Assembly (NCBI RefSeq): GCF_002847345.1 | Contig: NZ_LXFV01000010.1 | Location: 124,001 to 188,000, forward strand | Length of the DNA: 64,000 nucleotides | Origin: Pectobacterium peruviense | GTDB lineage: Bacteria; Pseudomonadota; Gammaproteobacteria; Enterobacterales; Enterobacteriaceae | Reading direction: 5' to 3' | Shown: positions 51,378 through 59,893 of the stretch, piece by piece | Layout: every line of letters begins with the position of its first letter | How positions within the stretch are numbered: position 1 is the stretch's first letter | Notes under the pieces: generated by a model | Database searches by the model: none | The model's input: the letters and a program-made list of their open reading frames with translations, nothing else | Told to the model about the DNA's origin: nothing | Made by a program: the position numbers and the translations under genes

Positions 51378-52114
51378 CTATTCTGGTTACCCGTCCGTCA
51401 CCAACTGGCGAACAACTGGTGACCCGTTTAAGAAAGCTCGGCTACCACGCTTGGCACAGCCCGCTGATTGAATTTTCGCCCGGACGAGAACTCGTAGGCC
51501 TGCCTGCACAATTATACGCGCTGCACGCCGACGATCTGGTGTTTGCTCTCTCACAACACGCGATTCATTACGCAGACCCTATGCTGGTACGTACGGGCAC
51601 AAGCTGGCCTGCGCACCTCGCTTATTATGCCATTGGCCGTACCACGGCACTGGCACTGCATAAAATCAGCGCACACCCCGTTACCTATCCACCCGAGCGT
51701 GAAACCAGCGAAACACTTTTACAACTCCCTGAACTGCAAGATGTTGCGGGGAAACGTGCACTATTATTACGCGGCAACGGCGGAAGAGAACTACTGGGAG
51801 AAACGCTAATTGAACGGGGCGCTCAGGTGACCTACTGTGAATGCTATCAGCGCAGAGACGTTCACTATGATGGACCGGAGCAAAGCCGCCATTGGCAGCA
51901 AATAGGCATCGACAAACTGGTGATTACCAGCGGAGAAATGCTACAACGGATCTATACTTTAGTACCTGATTACTATCGGGCTTCCTGGTTACTCGGTTGC
52001 CAGTTGATCGTCGTCAGCGAACGACTGGCAGAACAGGCGCGTCAGCTCGGCTGGCGCGATATCCGAGTCGCCGATAACGCCGATAACGATGCGCTCGTGC
52101 GCGCACTACAATAA
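51374..52114 (+). CDS. hemD: uroporphyrinogen-III synthase
   Basis: HemD closes hydroxymethylbilane with inversion of ring D to give uroporphyrinogen III. The 246-residue sequence starts [16 protein letters not shown] and contains [16 protein letters not shown] and VITSGEML, typical of this poorly conserved family. It overlaps hemC by 4 nt (ATGA), so translation is coupled. Confidence 0.95.
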   Translation: MTILVTRPSPTGEQLVTRLRKLGYHAWHSPLIEFSPGRELVGLPAQLYALHADDLVFALSQHAIHYADPMLVRTGTSWPAHLAYYAIGRTTALALHKISAHPVTYPPERETSETLLQLPELQDVAGKRALLLRGNGGRELLGETLIERGAQVTYCECYQRRDVHYDGPEQSRHWQQIGIDKLVITSGEMLQRIYTLVPDYYRASWLLGCQLIVVSERLAEQARQLGWRDIRVADNADNDALVRALQ

Positions 52115-52137
52115 ACCTGATCATGGGATGTACCATT

Positions 52138-53262
52138 ATGACGGAACACAATACCCCCACAGCCCCATCCGACGAGGTTGCTGAACGGGTTGAACCCGCG
52201 CATCAGCAGCAAGATCCTACACCGCAGCCCAAGCGCAGCGGGGCCATGCTAGGAGCGATCGCCATCGTGATTGCGCTGGCAATAGGCGCGGGATTGTATT
52301 ACCACGGCCACCAGCAGGCACAGCGAGAAACCGCATCGCTTCAACGTCTGGAATCACAGCTAAACGCATTGCAGCAACAGCACAAGCAGGAACAACAGCA
52401 ATGGCTGGACGCTCAACAGCAGCAAAGCAAAGTGCAGGACAGCGCAACACAGCGTCTTGAAGCACTAACGCGTCAGTCAGATGAGCTACGCGATAAACTG
52501 GCGGCGCTTTCCAGCCATGACACCAATACCTGGCTGATCGCTCAGGCGGATTTTCTGGTAAAACTGGCAGGACGTAAGCTCTGGAGCGACAAAGACGTCA
52601 CCACCGCAGGCGCATTGCTGAAAAGCGCGGATGCCAGCCTCGCGGAAATGAACGACCCTAGCCTGATAGAAATCCGCCGTGCGTTAACCAATGATATCGG
52701 TGCACTGGCAGGCGTTAGTCAGGTCGACTTTGACGGTATCATCCTGAAAGTGAACCAACTTACCGATCAGTTGGACAACTTGCAGCTCGCCGACAACAAC
52801 ACTGATGAAGCGCCGATGGATGCCAACAGCACAGAGCTGTCCGCTTCTTTAAGCGAGTGGCGACAAAACCTGAGCAAGAGCTGGCACAATTTCCTGGCTG
52901 ACTTTATCACCATTCGTCGCCGCGACAGCGCTGCTGAGCCATTGCTGGCACCAAATCAGGACGTATATCTGCGTGAGAACATCCGCTCACGCCTGCTGGT
53001 TGCCGCACAGGCAATTCCTCGCCACCAGAATGAAGTGTACAAACAGTCGCTGGAAACAGCAGCAACCTGGGTTCGCGCCTACTTCAATACCACCGACCCT
53101 ACGACGCAGGCCTTTTTGGATCAGCTTGATGCCTTAAGCCAGCAGTCGGTTTCACTGGATGTTCCAACGGAACTACAAAGTCAGGCTCTGTTGGAAAAAC
53201 TGATGCAAACGCGCGTTCGTAACCTACTGGCTCAAGCGCCAGCCACACAGCAGGGAGAGTGA
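52138..53262 (+). CDS. hemX: HemX protein (putative uroporphyrinogen-III methylase-like, membrane anchored)
   Basis: This protein of 374 residues has a short cytoplasmic N-terminus, one membrane helix ([20 protein letters not shown], about residues 38-57), a Gln-rich coiled coil (60-120) and a conserved periplasmic-type domain with [21 protein letters not shown]. The methylase name is historical; activity is not shown. ATG 52138 matches the E. coli start (MTE...). Confidence 0.93.
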   Translation: MTEHNTPTAPSDEVAERVEPAHQQQDPTPQPKRSGAMLGAIAIVIALAIGAGLYYHGHQQAQRETASLQRLESQLNALQQQHKQEQQQWLDAQQQQSKVQDSATQRLEALTRQSDELRDKLAALSSHDTNTWLIAQADFLVKLAGRKLWSDKDVTTAGALLKSADASLAEMNDPSLIEIRRALTNDIGALAGVSQVDFDGIILKVNQLTDQLDNLQLADNNTDEAPMDANSTELSASLSEWRQNLSKSWHNFLADFITIRRRDSAAEPLLAPNQDVYLRENIRSRLLVAAQAIPRHQNEVYKQSLETAATWVRAYFNTTDPTTQAFLDQLDALSQQSVSLDVPTELQSQALLEKLMQTRVRNLLAQAPATQQGE

Positions 53263-53264
53263 AC

Positions 53265-54458
53265 ATGCTGAAAGTCTTATTGCTGTTCCTGATCCTGATC
53301 GCTGGCGTTGTGATCGGCCCGATCGTCGCGGGTCACCAAGGCTACGTTCTGATCCAGACAGATAACTACGACATTCAAACCAGCGTGACCGGTCTCGTCA
53401 TTATGCTGGTGCTGTTTTTCCTCGCCTTTTTGGCGGTGGAATGGGTGCTGCGCCGACTCTTTCGAACTGGATCTCGCACACGCGGCTGGTTTCTTGGCCG
53501 CAAACGCAGCCGAGCCAGAAAACAGACCAAAGCCGCGCTGCTCAAGCTGGCCGAAGGGGATTATTTACAGGTAGAGAAACTGCTGACTCGCAATGCCGAT
53601 CATGCCGAGCAGCCCGTGGTTAACTACCTTCTGGCAGCCGAAGCCGCTCAACAGCGCGGTGACGAGTTCCGCACCAAGCAATACCTGGAGCGTGCCGCCG
53701 AGGTTGCAGATACCGATCAGCTTCCGGTGGATATTACGCGCGTGCGCATTCAGCTAGCACGTAATGAAGATCATGCTGCGCGTCACGGCGTGGACAAATT
53801 GCTGGAAGTCGCACCTCGCCATCCTGAAGTGCTGCGTTTAGCGGAGCAGGCTTTCCTACGTACCCAAGCCTACAGTGCGCTTCTGGATATTCTGCCTGCG
53901 ATGCGCAAAATCAATCTGTACCCTGAAGCGCGTTTGCTGGATCTGCAACAGCAGGCGTATATCGGTCTGATGAATCAAGCGATGGCGGATGGTGGCAGTG
54001 AAGGGCTGAAATCGTGGTGGAATAATCAGAGTCGCAAAGTGCGTAATGAGATCCCACTTCAGATCGCGATGGCTGAGCATTTGATCGAGTGTGACGATCA
54101 TGATACTGCCCAGAAGATCATTCTTGATGGTCTCAAACGTCAGTATGACGAACGTTTGATCCTGCTGATGCCACGCCTCAAGGCTGGTAACCCAGAACAG
54201 CTGGAAAAAATGCTGCATCAGTACATCAAGCAACATGGCGCAACGCCGCTGCTAAGCAGTACGTTAGGCCAACTGCTGATGAAACACGGCGAATGGCAAC
54301 AGGCCAGCGATGCTTTCCACACCGCGTTGGAACTGCGCCCAGACGCTTATGATTACGCCTGGCGCGCCGATGCACTAGAGCGGTTGCATCTGCCGGATGA
54401 AGCGGCACAAATGCGGCGTGAAGGGCTGTTACTCACGCTACAGCAACCGGCCAACTAA
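53265..54458 (+). CDS. hemY: HemY, membrane-bound TPR protein of the hem operon
   Basis: This protein of 397 residues has two N-terminal membrane helices (LKVLLLFLILIAGVVIGPIV and about residues 40-60) separated by GHQGYVLIQTDNYDIQTSV, then TPR-type helices. E. coli HemY is an inner-membrane protein linked to haem synthesis without a defined catalytic role. ATG 53265 has GGGAG 5-6 nt upstream; a GTG at 53259 overlapping the hemX stop is an alternative. Last gene of hemCDXY. Confidence 0.93.
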   Translation: MLKVLLLFLILIAGVVIGPIVAGHQGYVLIQTDNYDIQTSVTGLVIMLVLFFLAFLAVEWVLRRLFRTGSRTRGWFLGRKRSRARKQTKAALLKLAEGDYLQVEKLLTRNADHAEQPVVNYLLAAEAAQQRGDEFRTKQYLERAAEVADTDQLPVDITRVRIQLARNEDHAARHGVDKLLEVAPRHPEVLRLAEQAFLRTQAYSALLDILPAMRKINLYPEARLLDLQQQAYIGLMNQAMADGGSEGLKSWWNNQSRKVRNEIPLQIAMAEHLIECDDHDTAQKIILDGLKRQYDERLILLMPRLKAGNPEQLEKMLHQYIKQHGATPLLSSTLGQLLMKHGEWQQASDAFHTALELRPDAYDYAWRADALERLHLPDEAAQMRREGLLLTLQQPAN

Positions 54459-54479
54459 TCACTGCATCATCCCTTTCAT

Positions 54480-54511
54480 AAGGCTCCTTCTTTGGAGCCT
54501 TATTTATTTTT
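54480..54511 (+). terminator. hemCDXY operon terminator
   Basis: AAGGCTCC-TTCTT-TGGAGCCTT is a perfect 8-9-bp stem followed by ATTTATTTTTT, 22 bp past the hemY stop. Confidence 0.85.
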
Positions 54512-54553
54512 TATGTCTCGTTAGCAAGCTGTACCGGGCATTTTCATCAGACG

Positions 54554-54764
54554 AAAAAAAAACGCTTACCGATAAACGGTAAGCGTTGAAAATATCAGGT
54601 CTGTCAGACAACAGAATGGTGCCTCACTCAACGTTATGTCCGGAAGGCCCGATGGAGATTTGCATCTTCATCTGGAGTTGGACGATAGGCACCTCAAATT
54701 GGCTCTGCGTCATTCCCAGGATTATGAAGCCGAAGCAAGCATAGAAGGTGGAATGAGCATCTAC
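54554..54764 (-). ncRNA. glmZ: GlmZ small RNA
   Basis: The minus strand begins GTAGATGCTCATTCCA at 54764, as E. coli GlmZ does. It keeps GAATGACGCAGAGCC, TATCGTCCA and the glmS-pairing part ACGTTGAGTGAGGCACC (about 54615-54640), and ends in the stem AACGCTTACCG/CGGTAAGCGTT with a long T run (54554-54562). The length of about 211 nt compares with 207. GlmZ base-pairs with glmS mRNA, with Hfq, to raise glucosamine-6-phosphate synthesis; RapZ and RNase E inactivate it. The location after hemY is conserved. Confidence 0.92.
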
Positions 54765-54774
54765 CCGCTTATTT

Positions 54775-54792
54775 AAGCACAAATTATGCCAA
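54775..54792 (-). promoter_or_regulatory. sigma-54 promoter of glmZ
   Basis: TTGGCATAATTTGTGCTT has the GG-N10-GC spacing of -24/-12 elements and lies 12 nt before the GlmZ start. TTAAAT overlapping its downstream edge could be a sigma-70 -10, as the E. coli glmZ region has overlapping promoters. Confidence 0.8.
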
Positions 54793-54925
54793 CATGCATA
54801 ATTTTATTGCCGCGGCCTCATCAATTCAATTTAACTAGCTAATAGTAAATACTATTTTTATTTATCCGTCGGAGGGGAAGCAACAACACACTGGGTGGTA
54901 AAAACGAGATCGAACTCACAAATCC

Positions 54926-54943
54926 TGTCGCCATTCAGAGACG
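54926..54943. promoter_or_regulatory. GlrR-type activator site 1 of glmZ
   Basis: TGTC-GCCATTCAGA-GACG fits TGTC-N10-GACA with one mismatch at the last base. It lies about 160-180 bp upstream of the glmZ start. Confidence 0.6.
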
Positions 54944-54988
54944 AATTTATCAGATAAAATATTAATCATTATTAATCAATAAATTAAA

Positions 54989-55006
54989 TGTCTCCTTTTT
55001 GCGACA
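54989..55006. promoter_or_regulatory. GlrR-type activator site 2 of glmZ
   Basis: TGTC-TCCTTTTTGC-GACA is a perfect match to TGTC-N10-GACA, the site for the GlrR (QseF) enhancer-binding protein of GlmY/GlmZ promoters. Confidence 0.8.
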
Positions 55007-55021
55007 GCAGATCCCCCCAGG

Positions 55022-55039
55022 TGTCGTGTTTTTCCGACA
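55022..55039. promoter_or_regulatory. GlrR-type activator site 3 of glmZ
   Basis: TGTC-GTGTTTTTCC-GACA is a second perfect match, 33 bp (three helical turns) from site 2. It ends 7 bp before the stop codon of the next gene. Confidence 0.8.
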
Positions 55040-55045
55040 GTCCTG

Positions 55046-55696
55046 TCAAAGCTGCTGATTCAACATACTTAGCCGGGCGCGATAACCATTACGAATATGC
55101 TGGCAGGCTGCTTCTTGCGCCCCGTCCTTATCACGCCGCACCAGTGCTTCCACAATCGCCTGATGTTCGCGCCGCGCTTCTTCGGTACGTTTCGTCGACT
55201 CATAAGTGGTTCCACGCAGTAGCGACAGATGAATACGCAAGTTTTCCAACATCTCGTTCAGATAGGGATTATGGGTCGCCCGATAAATCTGCCGATGAAA
55301 AAGGCGGTTGTGATCGTGCAGTTGCTGGCTGTCGGTAAGCGTTTTCTCCACGTTGACCATATCCTGCAACAACTCCAGTTCTTCTGTCGAAGCAGAAGCC
55401 ACTGCCAGTTCCATCGCCAACCGCTCTAACCCTTCACGCACGGCGAAAAGCTGACGCAGCCGCTCATAGCTGATCTGCGCAATCATCAGCCCACGCTGCG
55501 GACCTGGCTCCACCAACCCCAACGCCTCAAGCCGATGCAGTGCCTCACGAATCGGCGTGCGGCTAAGCCCAAACTGCTGTGCCAGCCGTGTTTCCTGCAA
55601 GCGTTCACCTGGCAGTAACTCGCCCTTCTCGATCGCGTTAATCAGTATCTCGAACGGCGACAGCGCCATCTTTTTGTCGGTAAGTGTTAAGTTCAT
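55046..55696 (-). CDS. GntR-family transcriptional regulator, FCD subfamily
   Basis: This 216-residue protein has an N-terminal winged helix (about 15-75) with LAQQFGLSRTPIREALHRLEALGLVEP and a C-terminal FCD all-helical ligand domain (about 85-210). The metal/acid-binding residues are in HDHNRLFHRQIYRATHNPYL and the later REHQAIVEAL. FCD regulators usually sense carboxylates or amino acids. It is divergent from the MmgE/PrpD genes and probably controls them through TGTATACA sites. The ligand is unknown. Confidence 0.88.
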   Translation of the reverse strand: MNLTLTDKKMALSPFEILINAIEKGELLPGERLQETRLAQQFGLSRTPIREALHRLEALGLVEPGPQRGLMIAQISYERLRQLFAVREGLERLAMELAVASASTEELELLQDMVNVEKTLTDSQQLHDHNRLFHRQIYRATHNPYLNEMLENLRIHLSLLRGTTYESTKRTEEARREHQAIVEALVRRDKDGAQEAACQHIRNGYRARLSMLNQQL

Positions 55697-56031
55697 AATC
55701 CCTTGATATATGGTGTGACGATCAGGATGGCTTCACACGCAAGCGGGTAACACACCTCGCCTTTATAGCGATTCTGATGTTCACGCTGCGCCACGGATCG
55801 TCATGTATTGAGAAAAATTCAAGTTTGCCCGACGCCCTGCCTTTAGCAAGATATCGCATCGCATATTTTGTGCTTAGCTTAGCGAAAAAGCGTCTTTGTC
55901 ACTGAATGGACGATTGAATATGCTTTTCGCCACACTGTATACAAATGCATTCAACAAGACAAAACGCGAATCCCAAAACCAATCGGCTTTGCTGGCAATG
56001 TCATCGCGTTTTCGTCTAAGGAGCTCCTACG
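55697..56031. other. divergent control region of the catabolic cluster
   Basis: This 335-bp stretch holds the promoters of the GntR regulator (minus) and of the first MmgE/PrpD gene (plus). The plus side has a plausible TTGAAT-18-TATACA promoter at about 55913-55942 overlapped by a TGTATACA palindrome. AAGGAG lies just before the ATG at 56032. No small RNA or leader peptide was seen. Confidence 0.6.
55936..55943. promoter_or_regulatory. predicted GntR/FCD operator, site 1
   Basis: TGTATACA in the context CTGTATACAAA is an exact palindrome of the T-GT-x-AC-A type bound by FCD-class GntR proteins. It overlaps a likely -10 element, so binding would repress. The same core occurs before aapJ. Confidence 0.55.
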
Positions 56032-57384
56032 ATGCCCGCCACTCCGACGTTTCCTCGCGGTAACGCACTCAACCAGTTTATTCACACTGCGCCTACGATG
56101 GCGATTCCCGATGCCGTCTGGCACGAAGCCAAACGAGCGCTCATTGACTATCTAGGCGTCTCTATTGGCGCAGCAGGAGATGATGCCGCCAACGCGGTTC
56201 AACGCATGGCACAACGGTGGCAGGCTCAAGGTAACGCACAAATCATTCTCGGTGCAAAAACCACACCGGCACTGGCAGCACTGATCAATGGCACACTTTC
56301 TCATGCAGCCGACTATGACGATACGCATCCCGCTGGCGCGGGGCATCCCAGTGGCCCTTGCTGGTCTACCGCTTTAGCAATGGCGCAACACTACGGCGCA
56401 GACGAACGCACAACGCTTATCGCTTTTATTACCGGATTTGAAGTCATGGCCAGACTGGGCGGCGGCTGGGTGCCCGGCGTAGGCCGTAACCTACAACGTC
56501 GCGGTTTTCACCCAACGTCGATTGTTGGACGTGCCGGGGCAGCCGCCGTCGCCGCTTCCATTTTACGCCTCGAACCCAATGCCATCGCCAATGCGCTGGG
56601 AGCGGCCGCGACCATGATGGGAGGATTGCAAAAATCGTCCGGCACGCACGGAAAACCGTTTCATGCTGGCAAAGCGGCAATGGACGGCATCACGGCAGCG
56701 GAACTGGCTGACGAAGGCTTTATCGCTGCCCATCACTTTTATGAAACCGATGGTTGGGTGAAAACCTTTGTGCAGGATGGTAGCGCCATTATCCCGCCGC
56801 TCGATTTTGGCGACAGTTGGGAGCTATTGGGTAACGGCTACAAGCTGTATGCCAGCTGTCGGGGAACCCACGCATCAATTGAAACGGCACTTAAGCTCTA
56901 CCCACAACTGAAAGGCCGCGCTATCGCCCGTATTCATGCCAAAGTCCATCCAATGGGCATGGTGAACGCCGGGATCGCCAACCCGCAAAACCCACTGGAG
57001 AGTAAATTCAGTATTCCGCACTGCATTGCGCTGGCATTGAGCGGCTACCGTCTCAACGATACAGACTTCACTCAGCACGCCGTTGACGACCCCGCGCCGC
57101 GCCAACTGCTGTCGCGCTTGCAGATCAATGCAGTAGAAGGACAATCGGCCAGTTCCGCCTTTATCGACATCGAACTGGAAGACGGAGAAAAACTGCACGC
57201 GGAAACCGACGTGTATCGCGGTCATCCGCAAAATCCGCTGACCGACGCCGAACTGCGCGCCAAATTTGATGCCCTGACCCTCCCCATATTAGGGGAAACC
57301 CGTAGCGATCGGCTCTATCAGGCGGCTTTTCACTTTGAGCAGCCTGGCTCGCTTGCCGTTCTCACCGAGCTATTAGCGAGCTAA
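56032..57384 (+). CDS. MmgE/PrpD-family protein, first copy
   Basis: This 450-residue protein has the MmgE/PrpD fold: an N-terminal helical domain with LIDYLGVSIGAAGDDAANAV and the active-site segment HAADYDDTHPAGAGHPSG near residue 90-105, then a C-terminal lid domain. The family includes 2-methylcitrate dehydratase, cis-aconitate decarboxylase and iminodisuccinate epimerase, so reaction cannot be deduced from family alone. No prpB or prpC lies nearby, arguing against the methylcitrate cycle. It is followed after 77 bp by a second family member. Confidence 0.88.
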   Translation: MPATPTFPRGNALNQFIHTAPTMAIPDAVWHEAKRALIDYLGVSIGAAGDDAANAVQRMAQRWQAQGNAQIILGAKTTPALAALINGTLSHAADYDDTHPAGAGHPSGPCWSTALAMAQHYGADERTTLIAFITGFEVMARLGGGWVPGVGRNLQRRGFHPTSIVGRAGAAAVAASILRLEPNAIANALGAAATMMGGLQKSSGTHGKPFHAGKAAMDGITAAELADEGFIAAHHFYETDGWVKTFVQDGSAIIPPLDFGDSWELLGNGYKLYASCRGTHASIETALKLYPQLKGRAIARIHAKVHPMGMVNAGIANPQNPLESKFSIPHCIALALSGYRLNDTDFTQHAVDDPAPRQLLSRLQINAVEGQSASSAFIDIELEDGEKLHAETDVYRGHPQNPLTDAELRAKFDALTLPILGETRSDRLYQAAFHFEQPGSLAVLTELLAS

Positions 57385-57461
57385 CGCGCTTCAGCTCGAC
57401 ATAAACAATTCGATGTAAGCAATTCAACATAAAAATTTCACGATAACGACAGGACGCTTTC

Positions 57462-58787
57462 ATGACCATTGCCCGCCAGCTTGCCCATAATCTGCTGGAA
57501 TTTTCTCGCCAGACATTCCCTGCCGACGCATTGGCACACGCACGAACCGCTGTGATTGACACGCTGGGCGTCACGCTTGCGGGAGGCATTCAGGACGGTG
57601 CGCAAAAACTCAGAGCGGTGATCGTTCCATCAGCCGCCGTAGGGAAAAGCCGGATTTTCGGTACGGACCTCAAACGCAACGCGCTGGATGCCGCGTTGCT
57701 AAACGGCACATCCGCCCATTTACTCGATTTCGACGACTCCAATTCCTGGCTGCACGGGCATATTTCTGTCGCCGTGCTTCCAGCTCTGCTGGCATTGGCA
57801 GACGAGCTGGACGCCAACGGGAAAGCGATCCTGCACGCCTATCTGTGCGGCTATGAAACCGCGGTGCGCATGGGAAAAGCCGTCAGCCCTTTTCAGTATC
57901 GTAACGGCTGGCATCCGACAACCTCCGTTGGCATTTTCGCAGGCGTCGCCGCCTGCGCGGTGCTGCTGAAGCTTAGCGAAGAAGAAACGGCGACCGCCTT
58001 TGCCATCACCGCATCGCTGGCCTCCGGTATCAAATCCAACTTTGGCAGCCAGACGAAATCACTGGCGGTCGGTCACGCCAACCGCAGCGCCGTCATGGCG
58101 GTATTATTGGCGCGTCAAGGTTTCAGCGCAGGTGATACCGCGTTTGAACATCATCACGGCTATTTCAATGTCTACAACCGCGCAGATGAAAACGTCGACA
58201 CCACGCCGTTAACCGAACCCTGGTCTGCGCCGTCCCACATCCTGGATCCAATAAAAGGGAATAATTTTAAATATTTCCCCTGCTGCTACGCCATTCTGGC
58301 ACCGCTAGACGGGCTGCTGGCGCTGCGCGAGGAAACCAAACTGGCTCCCGAATCGCTGGAGCGTATTCAGATTGCCATCCACCCTATTCGCTTCCCGCAC
58401 ATCAACATCCCAACACCGGACACACCGCTGGCAGGGAAATTCAGCCTGCACTACTGCATCGCTCGCGCTTGGGTGCAGGGGAAGCTGACGCTCGACGATT
58501 TTATTGACGAGGCAGCGCTGCACGACCCCACAACACAGTCGCTAATGGCACGCGTTGAACTGATCTGCCATGACGAAAGCACCACGCACACGGCACACGT
58601 CACATTAATGACCCGTGATGGCCGCACTTATCACCGTCGTGTGGCAGGCGCGCTAGGCTCCAGCGCAGAAAATCCGCTGCCGGATAATCTGATCGCGGAG
58701 AAGTTTATCGACTGCGCCAGTCAGGCTCTGCCTCGTACCGAGGCACAGGAACTGTATCAACGGCTGCTGCGCGACGATTATCGTTAA
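57462..58787 (+). CDS. MmgE/PrpD-family protein, second copy
   Basis: This 441-residue protein is a diverged paralogue of the preceding gene. It keeps VIDTLGVTLAGG and the active-site segment HLLDFDDSNSWLHGH near residue 85-100, but has FKYFPCCYAILAPLDGLLAL where the first copy has KLYASCRGTHASIETAL. The differences suggest another substrate or a consecutive step. ATG 57462 has AGGA upstream. It is probably co-transcribed with its neighbours; the next gene follows closely. Confidence 0.88.
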   Translation: MTIARQLAHNLLEFSRQTFPADALAHARTAVIDTLGVTLAGGIQDGAQKLRAVIVPSAAVGKSRIFGTDLKRNALDAALLNGTSAHLLDFDDSNSWLHGHISVAVLPALLALADELDANGKAILHAYLCGYETAVRMGKAVSPFQYRNGWHPTTSVGIFAGVAACAVLLKLSEEETATAFAITASLASGIKSNFGSQTKSLAVGHANRSAVMAVLLARQGFSAGDTAFEHHHGYFNVYNRADENVDTTPLTEPWSAPSHILDPIKGNNFKYFPCCYAILAPLDGLLALREETKLAPESLERIQIAIHPIRFPHINIPTPDTPLAGKFSLHYCIARAWVQGKLTLDDFIDEAALHDPTTQSLMARVELICHDESTTHTAHVTLMTRDGRTYHRRVAGALGSSAENPLPDNLIAEKFIDCASQALPRTEAQELYQRLLRDDYR

Positions 58788-58862
58788 CGGCGGAAAGGGT
58801 GCTTGATACGCATTGATCGCATCAGGCATTATCATTTGCTCGACCACGCGATGGGTTTCACC

Positions 58863-59624
58863 ATGCTACATCTTGTTCCGCCCGACATTTCTCCGCTCTT
58901 TGCCGGTATCCTGATTTTTTGCAGCTTTTTGACGTCGGCGTTAACGGCAGCGCTGGGGCTGGGCGGCGGCGTCACGCTACTGGCGATCATGGGGCTCGGA
59001 ATGCCAGTCAGCAGCCTGCTGCCGGTTCACGGCATCGTCCAACTCGGTTCTAACCTGAGCCGCAGCCTGATTCAACGTTTGTATATTGTCTGGCCGCTGG
59101 CACTGTGGTTTTTTATCGGTAGCGTCATTGGCATCGCAGTAGGCACGCCCGTCGCCGTTTGGATCCCAGACAGCGTGGCAAAAATCGCGCTGGCCAGTTT
59201 CATTCTGTGGTCGGTTTTCCGTAAACGCACCGCACCAAAACCGGTTAATCGATTGTTCTTCGTTCTCGGCGGTGCGCTCACCAGCCTTGGCACCATGATC
59301 GTCGGTGCAACCGGCCCGATGGTCGCCGGACTTATCAGTTCTCAAGGGGTAACCAAACAGCCGCTTATCGCCACGCATGCGCTCTGCATGGTGTTACAAC
59401 ACGGCTTGAAGATACTGGCATTCGGGATGATGGGGTTTGCCTATCACGACTGGCTGCCAATGCTGGCTGCGATGATTGTCAGCGGAGTATTGGGAACCTG
59501 GCTAGGCACGCGCCTGCTGGATAATCTGCCCGAAAAGCTATTCCGCACCACCTTTCGCCTCACCATGTTGATCCTCAGCACCCAACTCATGTGGCAAGGC
59601 GTACAAGGCCTGCTCGCCCGCTAA
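58863..59624 (+). CDS. TauE/SafE-family sulfite exporter-like permease
   Basis: This protein of 253 residues has about eight membrane helices and the TauE/SafE halves, with AALGLGGGVTLLAIMGLGMP and GATGPMVAGLI motifs. Family members move sulfite, sulfoacetate or other organic acids, so it may export a product or take up a substrate of the cluster. The start is uncertain: ATG 58863 is chosen because membrane sequence follows soon after, but TTG 58803 with GGAAAGGG upstream, only 15 bp past the previous stop, is a good alternative. Confidence 0.82.
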   Translation: MLHLVPPDISPLFAGILIFCSFLTSALTAALGLGGGVTLLAIMGLGMPVSSLLPVHGIVQLGSNLSRSLIQRLYIVWPLALWFFIGSVIGIAVGTPVAVWIPDSVAKIALASFILWSVFRKRTAPKPVNRLFFVLGGALTSLGTMIVGATGPMVAGLISSQGVTKQPLIATHALCMVLQHGLKILAFGMMGFAYHDWLPMLAAMIVSGVLGTWLGTRLLDNLPEKLFRTTFRLTMLILSTQLMWQGVQGLLAR

Positions 59625-59634
59625 ATCATCCCTC

Positions 59635-59672
59635 TGTGCCTTGCTTACTGCGCAAGGCACAGCCCCTTTTTA
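59635..59672 (+). terminator. terminator after the TauE/SafE gene
   Basis: TGTGCCTTGC/GCAAGGCACA forms a perfect 10-bp stem with a 7-nt loop, followed by CCCCTTTTTATC. It separates the enzyme/permease unit from the ABC transporter unit. Confidence 0.85.
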
Positions 59673-59766
59673 TCTTTCGAATCGTCCCCGAAATAGCTAT
59701 ATCCATTATTCAGCTTTAGATAGAGAAATATGCTATTTGCCATTTACAAGCAACATTGAGAACATT

Positions 59767-59774
59767 TGTATACA
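59767..59774. promoter_or_regulatory. predicted GntR/FCD operator, site 2
   Basis: TGTATACA, extended to the perfect 12-bp palindrome TTTGTATACAAA at 59765-59776, lies 120-129 bp before aapJ. It shares TGTATACAAA with site 1 upstream of the first MmgE/PrpD gene. Confidence 0.6.
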
Positions 59775-59825
59775 AAAGGACGCATTACAATAAAAACAAT
59801 TAATTACAACAAATTAGCCCCAAGG

Positions 59826-59841
59826 TAATTCGAGTTGCAGG
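59826..59841. repeat. fragment of the dispersed palindromic element in the aapJ leader
   Basis: TAATTCGAGTTGCAGG matches, at 15 of 16 bases, the reverse complement of the right end of the element at 50195-50316. It is probably a solo remnant. Confidence 0.5.
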
Positions 59842-59893
59842 CAGCTTGAAATCTGATGGGCATAAAACAACACCGACCATTCTGAGGATACTT

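Noticed and set aside
54988-55338. 116-codon plus-strand frame at the start of the catabolic island
   Set aside because: It begins inside the GlrR sites and runs antisense through the GntR/FCD gene.
56032-58787. methylcitrate-cycle (prp) operon
   Set aside because: Two PrpD-like proteins are present, but no prpB, prpC, acnD or PrpR-type regulator is nearby, and an amino-acid transporter is linked instead.
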